Assembly: GCA_034509495.1 (NCBI GenBank)
Contig: CM067512.1
Span: forward strand, 4,740,959 to 4,804,958
Direction of reading: 5' to 3'
Origin: Acestrorhynchus altus
Taxonomy: Eukaryota > Chordata > Actinopteri > Characiformes > Acestrorhynchidae
DNA length: 64,000 nucleotides
Shown here piece after piece: positions 32,871-62,065 of the stretch. A program made the position numbers and the translations under genes. The notes beneath the pieces are model-generated. The model searched no databases. It was given only the letters and a program-made list of their open reading frames with translations, and had not been told where the DNA came from. The stretch's first letter is position 1. Each line of letters starts with the position of its first letter.

Positions 32871-33264
32871 GAATCTGAAAATTCTTTTCATTGCTGAATT
32901 AAGAAAAAGTAGTTTTTTTAGCTTGAACCCAGGAACCATCTATTTGAGTGTCAAGAGACAAACACCCTGAATAGAAAAGTATAGCACACCACTGTTGGTC
33001 CATTAATGGCAAAACTGATGGACCACTGGCACTTTGCTTAGTGTTACTCAGCGGCCCTCCAGTGGTTAAATAATGTATTAAACTACAAGACACGTTTCAT
33101 ATTCTACCAACAATCTATATTACTTTTTTGTTCTTTTCTTATTTTCTCATCTAGAATTTAGTTTAGTTAATAACTTTCCAACTAAATAATTTTACATCAG
33201 ACCTAGTCATTGTTATTTTGCTCAGTTTGAAATATTTGTCTTCGTTTATTTTTTTAAAATGTGA

Positions 33265-33360
33265 TGGATGAGAGTGTTCCAGCAGTGGCAAACAGTTAGT
33301 GGAGTGCCTAATATATCAAGCCAGTGGACCAATATATGCTCGCTATCTAGGCACCCTCGA
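33265..33360. repeat. interspersed repeat 'I', short copy
   Basis: Shares cagtggcaaacagttagtggagtgcc, tatcaagccagtggacc and ctatct with the copies at 30110 and 60050. Confidence 0.45.
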
Positions 33361-33589
33361 AGAATGCATTGTTCTCCACAGTTTCAAGAGAAACTGGAAA
33401 GCAGGACTAGAAAGATACAGTAAACAGACACACACTTAAACTAGGAAATAGGAGAACAGGGGTGGGGAACGCCGGTTTAGTTTTGTGCTTCTGCCACCTA
33501 AGCCCACCTGATTCAACTCATCTGTTAATTACCAGATGGACTTGGCATGCTGGAGCAGGGAAATCAGCTGCTGCACTCCGGCCCTCGGT

Positions 33590-33710
33590 TCCCCTCCTCT
33601 GAATTAACAATTTAGGTGCCTTGCTTAAGAGCAGTTCGGCCATGGATGCCGGCCCTGGGATTCAAACCAGCAGCCTTCTGGTCCCTTTAGGCCACAGTGG
33701 AATTTAATGG
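33590..33710 (-). mobile_element. tRNA-derived SINE remnant
   Basis: The reverse strand reads gtggcctaaagggacc, then ggtttgaatccc (B box, about 33658-33669), then gctcttaagcaaggcacc, the usual body of a fish tRNA-SINE. Confidence 0.55.
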
Positions 33711-34144
33711 TTCTTCACACTGACACATTTATGTTACAGATGTGGTTCGTTGTGGAACCTTTTGAAGCACCTTTATTGTAAGAGTGTAGCTCCTGCACAT
33801 ATATAGAGACTGTGTGTGTTATTGAGGGATCAGTAAAGTCCAGAAGTGAAGATGCAAACAGTGGTGAAGATACTGAAGATGATGGTCAGTACAGTCTACA
33901 CTTAGCCAACCAAAACATGTATTTTGGCTCTGTTCCTTTGTGTTTTAATCGTTTTATTATTCTCCTAAAGAACTCACGCCCTGTTGTATTTCCTAGACCA
34001 ACAACACGGAAGGGACGAATTCACAAAGGTCTTCTGTTCTGATCTTGTATTATCCGAACTCTGCACTGTTTGTATAATATTTAGCAGAGGTGTTTTTGTG
34101 TCATATCCAAAGTCTTGTATGTATGCTTTGCCATTTTGTGTGCC

Positions 34145-34150
34145 AATAAA
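34145..34150 (+). terminator. AATAAA with UTR-like surroundings
   Basis: This hexamer sits in gccaataaaacgtgcttac after a repeat-free, T-rich stretch (33900-34140). It could be a far distal ldb2 poly(A) site or belong to an unannotated noncoding transcript. Confidence 0.25.
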
Positions 34151-34479
34151 ACGTGCTTACAGGACACGGACCTGCTCTTTGTTTTATTAAAGTCTGTAGA
34201 AAATCTTTTCTTTTTGAGAGAGAGAAGTTTAATATCTTATGTAAACACTGCTAAAATGCACCATTCACTCCCTAATTTACCTTCTGACGTCATTTTGTCT
34301 TTATTGTTTTTCTGATGAGCTACACTGCACTGTCAGCTCACCTGAGGAGCTAATCAAACTTTAGTTCCTACAGCAAATGGGTTCGTCTTCAAAACAGTAG
34401 CTGCACCCAGAAGGAAGTGTCCTACTTCAATGCCATTGGGAAGCAAGATAAAGATTACCAGGAACAATGAATGGTTAAA

Positions 34480-34625
34480 AAAGTAGTGTTCAAAAGGTTG
34501 TAGGGCCTCATTAACATACCTTTGGGCTGTCCGAGTGCCTGTAATGAAGACTAAAGGTGATCTGGTATTGTATGAAATTGCACCCTGACACCAGCAGTGT
34601 AGCACCAACATTGATTGTGGTGCTG
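34480..34625 (-). mobile_element. Tc1-like transposase fragment (GAISYN family)
   Basis: The reverse strand encodes GAISYNTRSPLVFITGTRTA and RYVNEALQPF, matching the copy at 21275-21450. Only this short core remains. Confidence 0.75.
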
Positions 34626-34668
34626 ACCATGGTCATCTGATCCAAGACAAAAGAAGTACTCATCACTG

Positions 34669-34670
<2 letters not shown>

Positions 34671-34730
<60 letters not shown>
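34671..34730. repeat. (GT)30 microsatellite
   Basis: An uninterrupted GT run directly downstream of the Tc1-like fragment. Confidence 0.98.
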
Positions 34731-34731
<1 letters not shown>

Positions 34732-35284
34732 AGACTTACCCTGAGGTAGTTGGCAAATAAACAGAATTCTAGTAAAATTTAGATCTAGGCATGAGAGACC
34801 AGTCATGCAGATGATTCTGCAATGCAAGCATAAACTATTAATTACATTGTCATGATTGTGTTCATTTACAGGTGAATTTACAAAAATCACATCATGCAAA
34901 TGTTCATTTTATCCAGTTTAATTGAACTGTCGTGTTTTACATTCATCACATTTAGAGTGACATATTTCAAACCGTTTTGTTTACTGTTGATCATGTTTGA
35001 GTAATGTATTCAAACTCAAATAAAAATGTTCTAATAATGTGGGATTCTGGATTTTTGATTTTCATGAGTTTCAAGCCAAACTGATCAACAGTAAAACAAC
35101 AAAAAAAGCTTGAAATTACACGTGATAAACATGAAATCGGACATATTAACTTGAAATCTGTAATTAACTTGAAACCTTTTTCAAAATGTGATTATAAACT
35201 GGTTTAAAATATGTCTTTATACTTTAAGTACATTTAGGAATGTTTTTTGTACTTTTACTTGAGCCAAAAATATAAACCACCCAT

Positions 35285-35545
35285 ACTAATGTGGGGCCCC
35301 TGTGGGTAGCCCAACTGGGAACCCTGGGTTCCATGTTGGCCCCATATATGGATGCCCACCGGGGTCAGTGATGGGACCAGGAGGGGTTAAACATGGGCCC
35401 CATCTGGGTGGTCAATTGCAGATGGTTAGATGGTACCCATGTCAGAATAACAAGGGCTGTAATGATGGGGCCCATTAGAGAAGCCTTACTGGGTCCCAGT
35501 AACAAAGCAGAGCCCCTGCCCACCTGGTAACCACCTAACCCAGGT
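35285..35545. repeat. GGGCCC-rich degenerate repeat element
   Basis: Recurring words built on tggggccc, atgggcccc, gggtccc and gcccacc at irregular 20-40 bp spacing, in an AT-rich background. It resembles a GGGCCC-type fish repeat whose class I cannot name. Confidence 0.6.
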
Positions 35546-35959
35546 GTTGCACACGTCCATATTTAGTATTTTTAAGATATGTGTCTGTAGATGATACTAT
35601 TTTGTATAACCAGGGGGTTCAGGCTCTTAATTGCTCCTGTTCTGACTGATCCTGTTGCGCCATCTTGTGGTCATATACGCTCATAACAACATTGAAAATA
35701 TTGAAAATATATTTACAGATAATTTCTGGTATTTTTAAAGACATTTCTTTCGCTGACCAAATTTTAATTTTAATAATTTTAAATAAAACAATCTTCAACC
35801 ATCTAATATATGCAAGTAGGAGTTATACAGTAAAATAACGTATACAGAACGTGTTTTATATCTTTATGTTTTTGAGTTCAATATTTGATTTGATTTATTT
35901 CTGATGTATAGTTTTATAAACATAGACGTAAATATCGCTCGTTTCTATTTGTTTACATG

Positions 35960-36183
35960 CTTACGCTGTGACGTGATGACGTATGGGCGTTCGTTATTTG
36001 TTTCCCACCTGTTTTAGGCAAGCCCTTCTTTGTGCGCTCGGATTGGCCACTTGAGAGACATCTGGCCAATCAGCATCCAGAGTAAGATATCAACACCCAA
36101 TCGTGGCGCAGGAAGGCGGGACTTGTGGGAATACGGGTGCGGGACGGAATAACGTCCGCGATTCACAGAGCTGCGGAGTAAAG
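35960..36183 (+). promoter_or_regulatory. tapt1: tapt1 promoter and 5' UTR (CpG-rich, TATA-less)
   Basis: Rise in CpG density before the tapt1 start. Visible are two CRE-like TGACGT words (35969-35974, 35977-35982), an inverted CCAAT (attgg, 36042-36046) and two forward CCAAT boxes (36066-36070, 36097-36101). These suit an NF-Y/CREB-type housekeeping promoter. No TATA box is evident; the transcription start is not determinable. Confidence 0.6.
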
Positions 36184-54038
<17,855 letters not shown>

Positions 54039-54579
54039 CTGCTGCCTGGGAACAAGAGCCAGGGTGACATTTAATCCACAAAGTCAGCGTCTCTGAATCC
54101 AGAGGCTGCATGTTTTGGCAGCTGTGAGTATTTACCAGGGAAATCTGGAAAGGGACAGTGACAATGAGCATTCCAGCGACATGGAGAATGCCAATGTTTG
54201 CCCATGTCAGTCTGGCAGATCACGTGACATGGTTTGCAGATCTGGTGATTTTAGGATGGAAGTCAGGGTCCTCTCTCAGTTTTGGAATTTAAATCAAGAG
54301 AGAAATAACACCTCAGTAGGGATGAAAAATCATAAATATGACCTAATATGGAAAATGGGCTTTTAAATGTATTCTTTATTCTTCTCAGCTTTGAAGAGGG
54401 AATCATTATTGCAGACTTAGGGTTGTAGAGCTATGGATAGACTCAAGTTTTTTTAATTAGTTTAAATTCTATGACTCCTATTATAGGCAAACATTTCTGC
54501 AGGCAGTTAACATATCAAAGCTGTTGGGCAAAAACCTTGTATCTTTGTTGTTGCCAGTTAAAATGTTGTGACATAATGC

Positions 54580-54740
54580 AAATTCTTTACATTGGGTCCA
54601 AATTTCATAATAAATGGACCAATAGAAATGTTCCAGAATGACTTCATATAAAAATATTTTTACATTGACTTCCCTTAAAATAATGTTTTCCCTTTATCTT
54701 TAAATCAGCTGTTTTGAGATGCAAGTTTTTTGCTTAAGAG
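54580..54740. repeat. interspersed repeat 'H', second copy
   Basis: Shares ttctttacatt, atggaccaatagaaatgtt and the ctttaaatca...gttttgagatgcaag block with 21535-21680. Confidence 0.55.
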
Positions 54741-56223
54741 CAACAATATAATAGATAGTGCCTAATTTATTTACTCATATTTAAAATCTACACAAAGCAA
54801 GATGTTCAGTCAGTCATACATAATTCTAGGCTGGTGCTGGTCACATGGCTGACCACATGCTTTGTCCAAATTGGAGGTAACTTGCTCTTGCTTTAATTAC
54901 AGTGGAAAAGCTGCAAACACCACGGCGAGTCTTCCTTACTCCTTGTTATTGTATAAATAACTCTCCATACCAACTCATTTTGAGTGATATTCACTTTTTG
55001 TAACATTTAGCCAAGTTTTATTGGGAAATTCCGCTTAGTGTGCCAAACAGGTTAGTCATGAGGCAGTTTTTAGACTAGACTCTTAGACATTTATCATGCT
55101 TTGAAGTATCTGTATTATATCACCATTATCTCCTAAAAATATTCTTATTAGGGAATCTTCCAGCCCCTGATCTCTGCTGAGAGCGCAGTTGAACCATCTT
55201 GCAAAATGTTGCACTGATTTACCGCCTTGTCTTAAGCTGTACAGTAGAGGTTTTTAGAAGCCTAGGTGCTTAATTCAACATGTGCAAGACACTCACTTGC
55301 GTGTTTACATCAGTCACTAGCTGAGCGAAAGAGCAGGGTTCTGTATTTTGAAGCTGAATTTGCTGCTCTGATTTAATATGGAGTCTGATAGTACTTGTAA
55401 AGGGGAATTTCACCATCCATCAAATTCAGCATCATTTAGGTTTTGAAAAACAGTCATTCCAAGTGTTCTGGTGTGAAATGGTACATTGTACAAATGGTAC
55501 AAATATAGTTTTTTATGCTATATGTTGTTATCCAAAAGGACGAGTCAGTTAATCAGTCATTTTTTATTTAATATTTTTTAGAGGCACATTTTTCAGACGT
55601 CAAATCAAATCACTTCAAATGACTTTCAATTCAGAAAATCCTTTTGAAAATGGAATTTTTACATTTTGGTGAAATTCCCCTTTAATGTATTATATACTGT
55701 ACATGAATGCTATTTTTGGGAAGTGACCAAAATTACTCTAAAATATTGTTTGTAATAACAACTGATGATTCATTTTGGGAAGGTGTACATACAATGTACT
55801 AATTTTTTATTGTCAGTTAAACAGTTTATTAAAGTATGAATTTAAATTAGAACTAATTCTATACAGATTGTATAACTATAAATTAATTTAATAATTTATG
55901 CTGAATATTTTTGCTATTGCTTGGGACTTGTTTTACTTGACAGAGGCAGGAAAAGCTCTCACTTTGGACATTATTAGAGCTTTTATATACATAACCTAGT
56001 CTGACCCATCATAAACATTCCTGCAATTATTAAGTTGTTATTAATGTTGTGATGAGCACAGGTTGGGGTTGGTCCACTTCTACTGGTTCTGACTGACCAT
56101 GGATCACAGCACAACCTGTGCCATTTTAAAAGCTGTGCAGGGACATGTCTCAGTAATCTCGTGTTTGTTCAGGTCGAAAACTAAGAGTTCATTGTATGTA
56201 AAAACCCTGTTTCTAGGACGCCT

Positions 56224-56229
56224 AATAAA
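56224..56229 (+). terminator. tapt1: candidate tapt1 poly(A) signal
   Basis: AATAAA followed within 30 nt by a GT-rich downstream element (tgtatttgtgttttaactgg). About 2.2 kb after the stop codon. Confidence 0.5.
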
Positions 56230-56250
56230 TGTATTTTGTAATGTATTTGT

Positions 56251-57878
56251 GTTTTAACTGGTGCTTTCCTGGTCTGTGCTTTCTCTCTCTTCCTGTATGT
56301 GGAATGGAGAACTGGAATTTCTGAGACTTTAAGGAGTGTCCAAGTTTGTCAATGATGCCTGAAGATGGCCATGGTTCATAAACCTGTCCTCCCTGACTTA
56401 AAATAACAGAAAATTAAATCACATTTGTATTTTATTATACCCCGAATATGGTTGGTTGGGGTCTTTGTATTGTCAATGGAAAATGCTCGACTCGCTCAGT
56501 GTCTGGGCAGCACTGGTCAGTATCTGCTTTTTAATAGTTAAGCTAAACAGTATAAAAAGAGAAGGACCTGAATCAATCCATACAAATTAAGTGATCACGG
56601 CACATTATCGGTTTCTCTGGTTTTACTATTTACAGGCATGTACTGCAAGTAACCTTCTCACCCCCACACGACCCACAGCCAGACAATCAGTAAGTACAGT
56701 AACCGTCACACCACTTTGTTAGCTTCTAGAGGGTTAATCTGCTTACAACAAGCTTCAGTCCGTTTCTCCTCCTCCTTTCTCTGTCTCCCATCATCCTTAT
56801 CTTTTTCCTCCAGTTTCTGACCTTTTCATACTGACCCTCAGTCTGCTTGCAAAGCTCTTAAAAAGGAGCCAGCGTTAACCTTTCTATTCAGTCTCAGGTC
56901 ACACCTTCAGGAATGTGTAGGTGTGTAGTTAGAGCAGAGTGGATTGAGATGCTGCATCTTTTATGTGGAAAAAATAGGACTTTTTTTAATTTAATATTCT
57001 ATAAAATATTCTTTAAAAATAGGATTTTTGGTATATTCTATATTACCTCTGTCTTGCAGTATTTTTATATGAACATATTTCCACATGACAAGGATTTTCA
57101 TGGGGTGTCCTGTCAATCTGAGCTAAACTGATGTTTCTGATAGATCATGGCATTTTTATTCAATATGGATTGTTGATGTATTTTGATATTTAAACCATCA
57201 GTGGGCTTGTTAGGAATAATGTTGACTAAAAAGAATAGGCCATCAGCCATCAGTTAAACAGTGTCTGAGAGTTGGTGCTGGTTTTGTGCTGAGTTGACCC
57301 TGGCCGACAAAACATTTTGCCTCACTGGCATTCTTTATAGCACCCTTTAATCCACTGTTACAACAGAAATTAGCCATGAGAATTCCTGCCCATCAGTGCC
57401 TCCACACCCACTGAGGGGCTGCGTTTCTGCACAGCATGCAGGCCTTCCTTTTTGATTGATCACAAATATAATGTGGTCTGATCATTATCCGAGTCAAAGT
57501 TATACAAAGCACAACTAACTAAATCTAAACTAATAACCTTCACCACCGTACTGCTTATGACTTTTATTGAGCGTATTGACTGAACAGACACAGTGCAGGC
57601 TAGAAAAAGTAAGTCAACTTCTGTCTTAATGATGTCTCTGGTGTTCAAGTAAGAAGATATTGTGGAAGTGTGGGTTTTCTATGTGTTCTCAGCAAAGCCT
57701 GGTTAGTGTGATCCATGCTTCAATGCAAAGACATTTCAGAAGATGTGTTTTAGAGGACATCTGAAACCTGGGTGTATATTAAAATCCAGAGTTTAAAAAC
57801 TCCAGCAGCACTGCTGTGTCTGATCCACTGAAGATCAGGGTGAGAGGAGGTTAATAATAAAAAGTAGGAAACAGATGA

Positions 57879-57917
<39 letters not shown>

Positions 57918-58090
57918 TCAGCCACATAAATACTGTGTATATTCCATCTATTTGTCCTGATCTACACTATGTATTTTTATATGTTTTATAAATAAATAAA
58001 GTGTGATTTAGTTTCACTGTAAAACACTGTTACTTTGATGTTCTGTGACGTAACGTTTAGAAAACTAGTCACGACAAGTTGCAGACGAAC
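56251..58090. other. tapt1-prom1 intergenic region
   Basis: Mostly AT-rich unique sequence. A lone arm of the 38-bp inverted-repeat element lies at 57791-57828, followed by an AC tract (57880-57914) and an element-like tail (agatcagccacataaat). No exon is visible on either strand. Confidence 0.75.
57791..57930. mobile_element. partial copy of the inverted-repeat element
   Basis: 57791-57828 matches the right arm at 10227-10264 with one mismatch. The remainder contains aagtaggaaacagatgacc and a terminal gatcagccacataaat separated by a (AC)n expansion. Confidence 0.65.
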
Positions 58091-58338
58091 CTCTGGAACA
58101 TGTCCGTCCAGCTTTGTCCGCCAGAGGGCGCACTTCCCCGTCCACGTTCTCTCCCAGCTGTTTCTGGAAGCCCCACCTTCTTGGCTGTGTGATTGGCCAG
58201 AGTCCTTCTTTTAACCGCGCCCTGCAGTCGCGCCAGCCAATCGGAGCACGCAGGGGGGGCGTGGCTTGTTTGAGAACAGGTGTGGAAAGAAGAAGGCTGA
58301 GCTCGGATACGGAGGGTCCGCGCGCGCACGGACAGAGA

Positions 58339-58382
<44 letters not shown>

Positions 58383-58402
58383 AGTGAGAGAGAGAGAGAG
58401 AA

Positions 58403-58438
<36 letters not shown>

Positions 58439-58533
58439 AGTGAGAGAGAGAGAGAGAAAGAGCGAGAGAGATGGTAGTCTGGCTGTAGATCAGGACTTTA
58501 TTCGCATCTTCATTAATATTGTGTGATACTGCG
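58090..58533 (+). promoter_or_regulatory. prom1: prom1 CpG-rich promoter and 5' UTR
   Basis: GC-rich region with an inverted CCAAT (attgg, 58192-58196), a forward CCAAT (58237-58241), a KLF/Sp-type gggggggcgtggc (58252-58264) and CpG-dense cgcgcgcgcacgg. A long interrupted (GA)n tract (58341-58460) follows, then a short upstream ORF (ATG 58471, stop 58486-58488). No TATA box is evident. Confidence 0.55.
58341..58460. repeat. interrupted (GA)n tract
   Basis: GA runs broken by three gaaggagtgaga segments, so a longer unit has been copied within the purine tract. It lies between the prom1 promoter motifs and the start codon and may be transcribed. Confidence 0.95.
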
Positions 58534-58723
58534 ATGCTGTGGACGGTGGCGCTCGCGCTGCTGCTGCTCCCGCACACGGAGCCGCGCGCGCCCCTGGACT
58601 TCGGGCTCGTGCCCGGAGGAGTGTATGACACCGTGGCCCATTACGAACCGGGACCCATCGGGCTCCTCTTCAACATGGTGCACGCCTTCCTGCACGTGGT
58701 GCAGCCCAACCCGTTCCCTGAAG
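58534..58723 (+). CDS. prom1: prominin-1, first coding exon (3' partial gene)
   Basis: Prominin-1 is a five-span, cholesterol-binding glycoprotein of plasma-membrane protrusions, needed for photoreceptor disc formation (family knowledge). This exon has 63 codons plus one base: a signal peptide (MLWTVALALLLLPHTEPRA), a variable segment, and the conserved GPIGLLFNMVHAFLHVVQP then NPFPE before the first transmembrane segment. Human PROM1 has GPIGILFELVHIFLYVVQP and FPE at the same exon border. Donor gaag/gtaaga. The following exons, including all membrane segments, lie beyond 64000. A prominin paralog is possible, but position after tapt1 favours prom1. Confidence 0.9.
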
Positions 58724-59039
58724 GTAAGATCTGCCTGCATGGGGGTGGTAGTGCCAGGGGCTGGACGGGCGGCGCGGACAGGTGCAGCTGCACACCTGTG
58801 TAAGACTTGTGACTGGACATTCATATGCATGTGTTGTCTAATGCTTGAACCATTTGGATCATTTTGGAACAGAAATATTACTTTCTACAGGTTGATCATC
58901 AGCGTTGCACCTACAACTCAAGGCATGAGTAGGTTCACTGATGGGTTTGGAAAACACACTTATCATTAATAAAAAGGACACCCAGAAGGAATCAAACAAC
59001 TGCAACTGCAAAGCAGGACTGCATCAGGGTCACTTTTGT

Positions 59040-59540
59040 CTCAGTGGAGATATCCAGCGAATCCACGTGTGGAGGCACCGTGATCAGTGCTTTGGTGTCA
59101 TGGCATGGCTGCAATTAAGTGTGACACCAGATCACCTTTACTGTTCATTACAGGCACATTACAGCCCATCGTTACACTAATGAACATACGCTTTCTGAAC
59201 ACCCACTTCGGTCTTCAGACAGGAGTATTCCAAGTATTCCAAGTATTCCAGTATTCCAACAGGACGACACTTGTCCACATACTGCTGCCATCTCAAGAGC
59301 TCACACAGATACTTCTCCGTGGTCGGTCTCATCTCCAGACCTATCCTGATTAAAAATGTGTGGGATGCTATTGGACGCTCTATCAACTCCTCCCCTACAA
59401 CACCATCTGCAGAACTGAGTGAGAACATTTAAGCTGCATGGAATGGATCATCACAGGACACCATTAGGAACCTCTACAACTCCATGCAGAGACGTCTGGC
59501 ATGTTGTGTTGAACCTGACGCTGTACTGAGAGACACGTTT
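59040..59540 (+). mobile_element. Tc1-like transposase relic (GAISYN family)
   Basis: Nucleotide phrases match the 21060-21450 copy in opposite orientation: caccagatcacctttactgttcattacaggcac, tctccagacctatcctgatt, gggatgctattggacgctct, ctgagtgagaacatt, aggaacctctacaactccatgcagagacgtctgg. The frame is broken in several places and a 9-bp tandem repeat lies inside. Confidence 0.8.
59222..59258. repeat. 9-bp tandem repeat (aagtattcc)
   Basis: About four tandem copies of agtattcca inside the Tc1-like relic. Confidence 0.9.
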
Positions 59541-60049
59541 CTGTTTTTGTAGATCAATAAAAACACTTTTAATCTTTTTTTTTTGTAATCTTTATTTTCC
59601 TTTTCAGTAGCATCGCAATCCCACACGCATCCTCTGGGTCCAACTATTTTTTGATGATGAGTGTAAATAACATGGCTATATTTTTGTGTTGTCATGGCTT
59701 ACTGGGTCCCATCACCACTGAAGAGAAGGTGGTAATGGGGTTGTTTTGGGAGATGGGTGTTTTTGTGGCCCTAAGAGTTCGGTGTCATGTTTCCTGAATT
59801 ATATTTTATTTTTTATTTTTCTTTCTTTCTTTTTTTTTCTTAAGTGTCATCAACAATGCGTCAGTCATGGAAGTCCTATTCCACCCACTGGTGGCAAACC
59901 TGCTGGTCGGCTGTCAGTTGAGCAGAGCATTAAAGTAAATTTGGCCTTGTATGGTGACGTTCTCCGTAACCGTTTTCATCCATCGCAGCATCAACAACAT
60001 AACATGCTGTTTGTAATACTTGTGCATTTAAAGTCTGTTTAAAGAGATT

Positions 60050-60200
60050 AAAACCTAGTTAGATCTTGTACACAGGAGATTAATACGGATGGTCCAAGGG
60101 TGGCAAGCGGTCAGCGGGGTGCCGACCTCATCAGGCCAGCAGACCGATATAAACTCACTATCTGAGTCGGGCCCTGAAAGACAGCTGGTTTATATACGGT
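60050..60200. repeat. interspersed repeat 'I', copy
   Basis: Has tagttagatcttgtacacaggaga, ggatggtcc, gcggtcagcggggtgccgac and tcaggccagcagaccgat, matching 30110-30245. Confidence 0.55.
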
Positions 60201-61739
60201 CCTACGTTTAGTTTTTTATTTACAGTTTTAGGGTTTTAGGCTCTAATGATTTTTGTACTTTAAAAAAATGTTCTTCACTGTTTCTACATGAAGCGCTTCA
60301 CTGAAGATGAGCTTCTTTTAATCAGCTTAAATCACACACTGGTGCATTTCGTTTGGCCATCACTCAGACACGGACCAAAACAACGTTTTGCATGACAGAT
60401 CGACCTAAACCAGATTCAATATCAAAGATTTACTCAAATCTTTGATACACAGAGGGCATTATTAATATCATAACATCCATCATAACATATATCACAGGAA
60501 AAACACATTGCCGTGTCAGTTTTGTTCAGTATTGTGCAGCTCAAAACCAAACCCCATCAAAGCTCACAAGCCATCCCTAGTGAATGGGTAGGGATGAAGT
60601 TGTTGTTTTTGAAGGTTGCTTGTATTACTGTGTCGGTACTGTGTTGTCTTTGTGCTCTTCTTTGAATAGTGCTTCCGATTGGCTTTAATGGTAGTCTAGG
60701 AATTGCACGAAATCCTGGTGCTTTACCTAGTGACGTTCCGAGGTTGTGCCAAAATCCTGTAAAAGTAATGGCTCTGGACTTCTATAGCAGCAACGTTGCT
60801 TCTCTGTGGCCTGTGCATCCAGATGTGTCCAACACTGCCTGTGGTCAGCAGGTGGGCCAGCAGCCTGGAGGCTGCTCTGGTACCGGAAATGGTGTTGAGT
60901 TACTGGTGGGTTGTGGATTTGTTGGTTAGAATCCAAGACCTGCTTAGCTTTTCATTTCGACAAAAACAGTTGTTCAGCAGAAAATGTTGCTTGTTTAGTT
61001 TTAAACTGGAGCTTCTATCATTTCTAACAAGCTCTAGAAGACAGTAACACATGTCCACACTCGTGCTGTCCTCTCATCCCACTCAAGCTGACACAGTCGA
61101 TGTGGTTTAGGGTAGAGTTTGACTTAATGAGAACGTAAAAACAGACTTTGATGTGAGTATTTAGTCTTGAGCCAGTTCATCCCACCCTCTAGTTAGGTCT
61201 CCTCCACCACAAACTGTTCTACCAGTTCTTCTGCCCACTGCTCACTCTGTTACTTGAGATACAGATGCCCAGGTCGGCCTGCATGAGGGTGAGTGATGGG
61301 GGGAGAGGGAGGGCCGGATATGACTTCTTGGACTCCTGGCTACAGATGGCTGTATCATCCCCAAGGATTGAAGCTGTGGCCTCTCAACTAATGTTTGGAC
61401 ATTGGTTATGGTTGCAGATATTTTGAGCTACGGATGTAAGAAATGTCACACAAGTAGAGAAACCCTTTAAAACACTGCTTTATTAGGCCTTTGAAGCTCT
61501 TCTTGTGGTTGCTCCTTAGGTTACACTCACGCAACCGGTAAAGTGAGCCATATCCGATTTTCGTACCAACGTGATGGAATTCACAACAGGTCATCTTAGC
61601 CAGCATTACAGGAACTATGAAGCAGTTCCAGTGGCTGACAGCTCACTGCAAAAAAGGCGGTGGTCACTTCTTTGGTTTCTTCCTCCTACATGGAGGGGTT
61701 GTGATTTGTGCCTCCTAATTTAGCTTCAACAGAGACATC

Positions 61740-62065
61740 ACCTTATATTTTATGAGGTCACTGTCCTGCCACTGAAAACAGTCACACTGTACCTGTGCCT
61801 TGGGTTGTGGGTTCGATCCCCACTCAAGTCACTGTGTGGGAGGAGTTTTGCATCTGTGCACCAATGCATGTGATTGATGAATTCTGCTTTTCAATCATCC
61901 TGCTAAAGGTGCAAGTGTTACTGTGTGTGGCACCTTGTGTTGGACTGGTGCCCTGTCCAGGGGGTATTCCTGCCTTGCTCCCAATGGCTCCAGGTGGGCT
62001 CTGGATCAACCATGACCCTGTTCAGGAACATGCGGATAAGGAAGAAGATAATGACTGACTGTTTG
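61740..62065 (+). mobile_element. tRNA-derived SINE with common fish 3' body
   Basis: B box ggttcgatccc at 61810-61820. The body contains ggactggtgccctgtccagg, gtattcctgccttgctccca, atggctccaggtgggctctgg and ataaggaagaagataatgac, a 3' wording found widely in fish SINE/LINE elements. The A box is degenerate. Confidence 0.8.

Larger units (their letters stand above)
30100..35940. other. ldb2-tapt1 intergenic region or extended ldb2 3' UTR
   Basis: Holds repeat 'I', a small palindromic MITE, a unique UTR-like block (31640-32240), an element 'A' copy, a SINE remnant, a second UTR-like block ending at 34150, a Tc1-like fragment, a GT tract and a GGGCCC-rich element. From about 34900 to 35280 and 35560 to 35940 it is AT-rich with nothing recognisable. 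No protein-coding exon is seen on either strand. Confidence 0.75.
54039..56250 (+). other. tapt1: probable tapt1 3' UTR
   Basis: AT-rich sequence from the stop to a good AATAAA at 56224-56229. It includes one interspersed repeat 'H' (54580-54740). No coding exon is visible. The extent is inferred from the poly(A) signal and lack of other features. Confidence 0.5.

Noticed and set aside
36103..36183. Possible upstream extension of the tapt1 N-terminus (frame open from 36103)
   Set aside because: There is no ATG in that extension. The first ATG is at 36184 in good context, and the total of 567 codons then equals the human length as I remember it.
58065..58631. 188-codon reading frame on the reverse strand over the prom1 first exon
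   Set aside because: Most of it is a translated GA/CT repeat (Ser-Leu runs) and it lies antisense to the recognised prom1 exon. No domain is visible.
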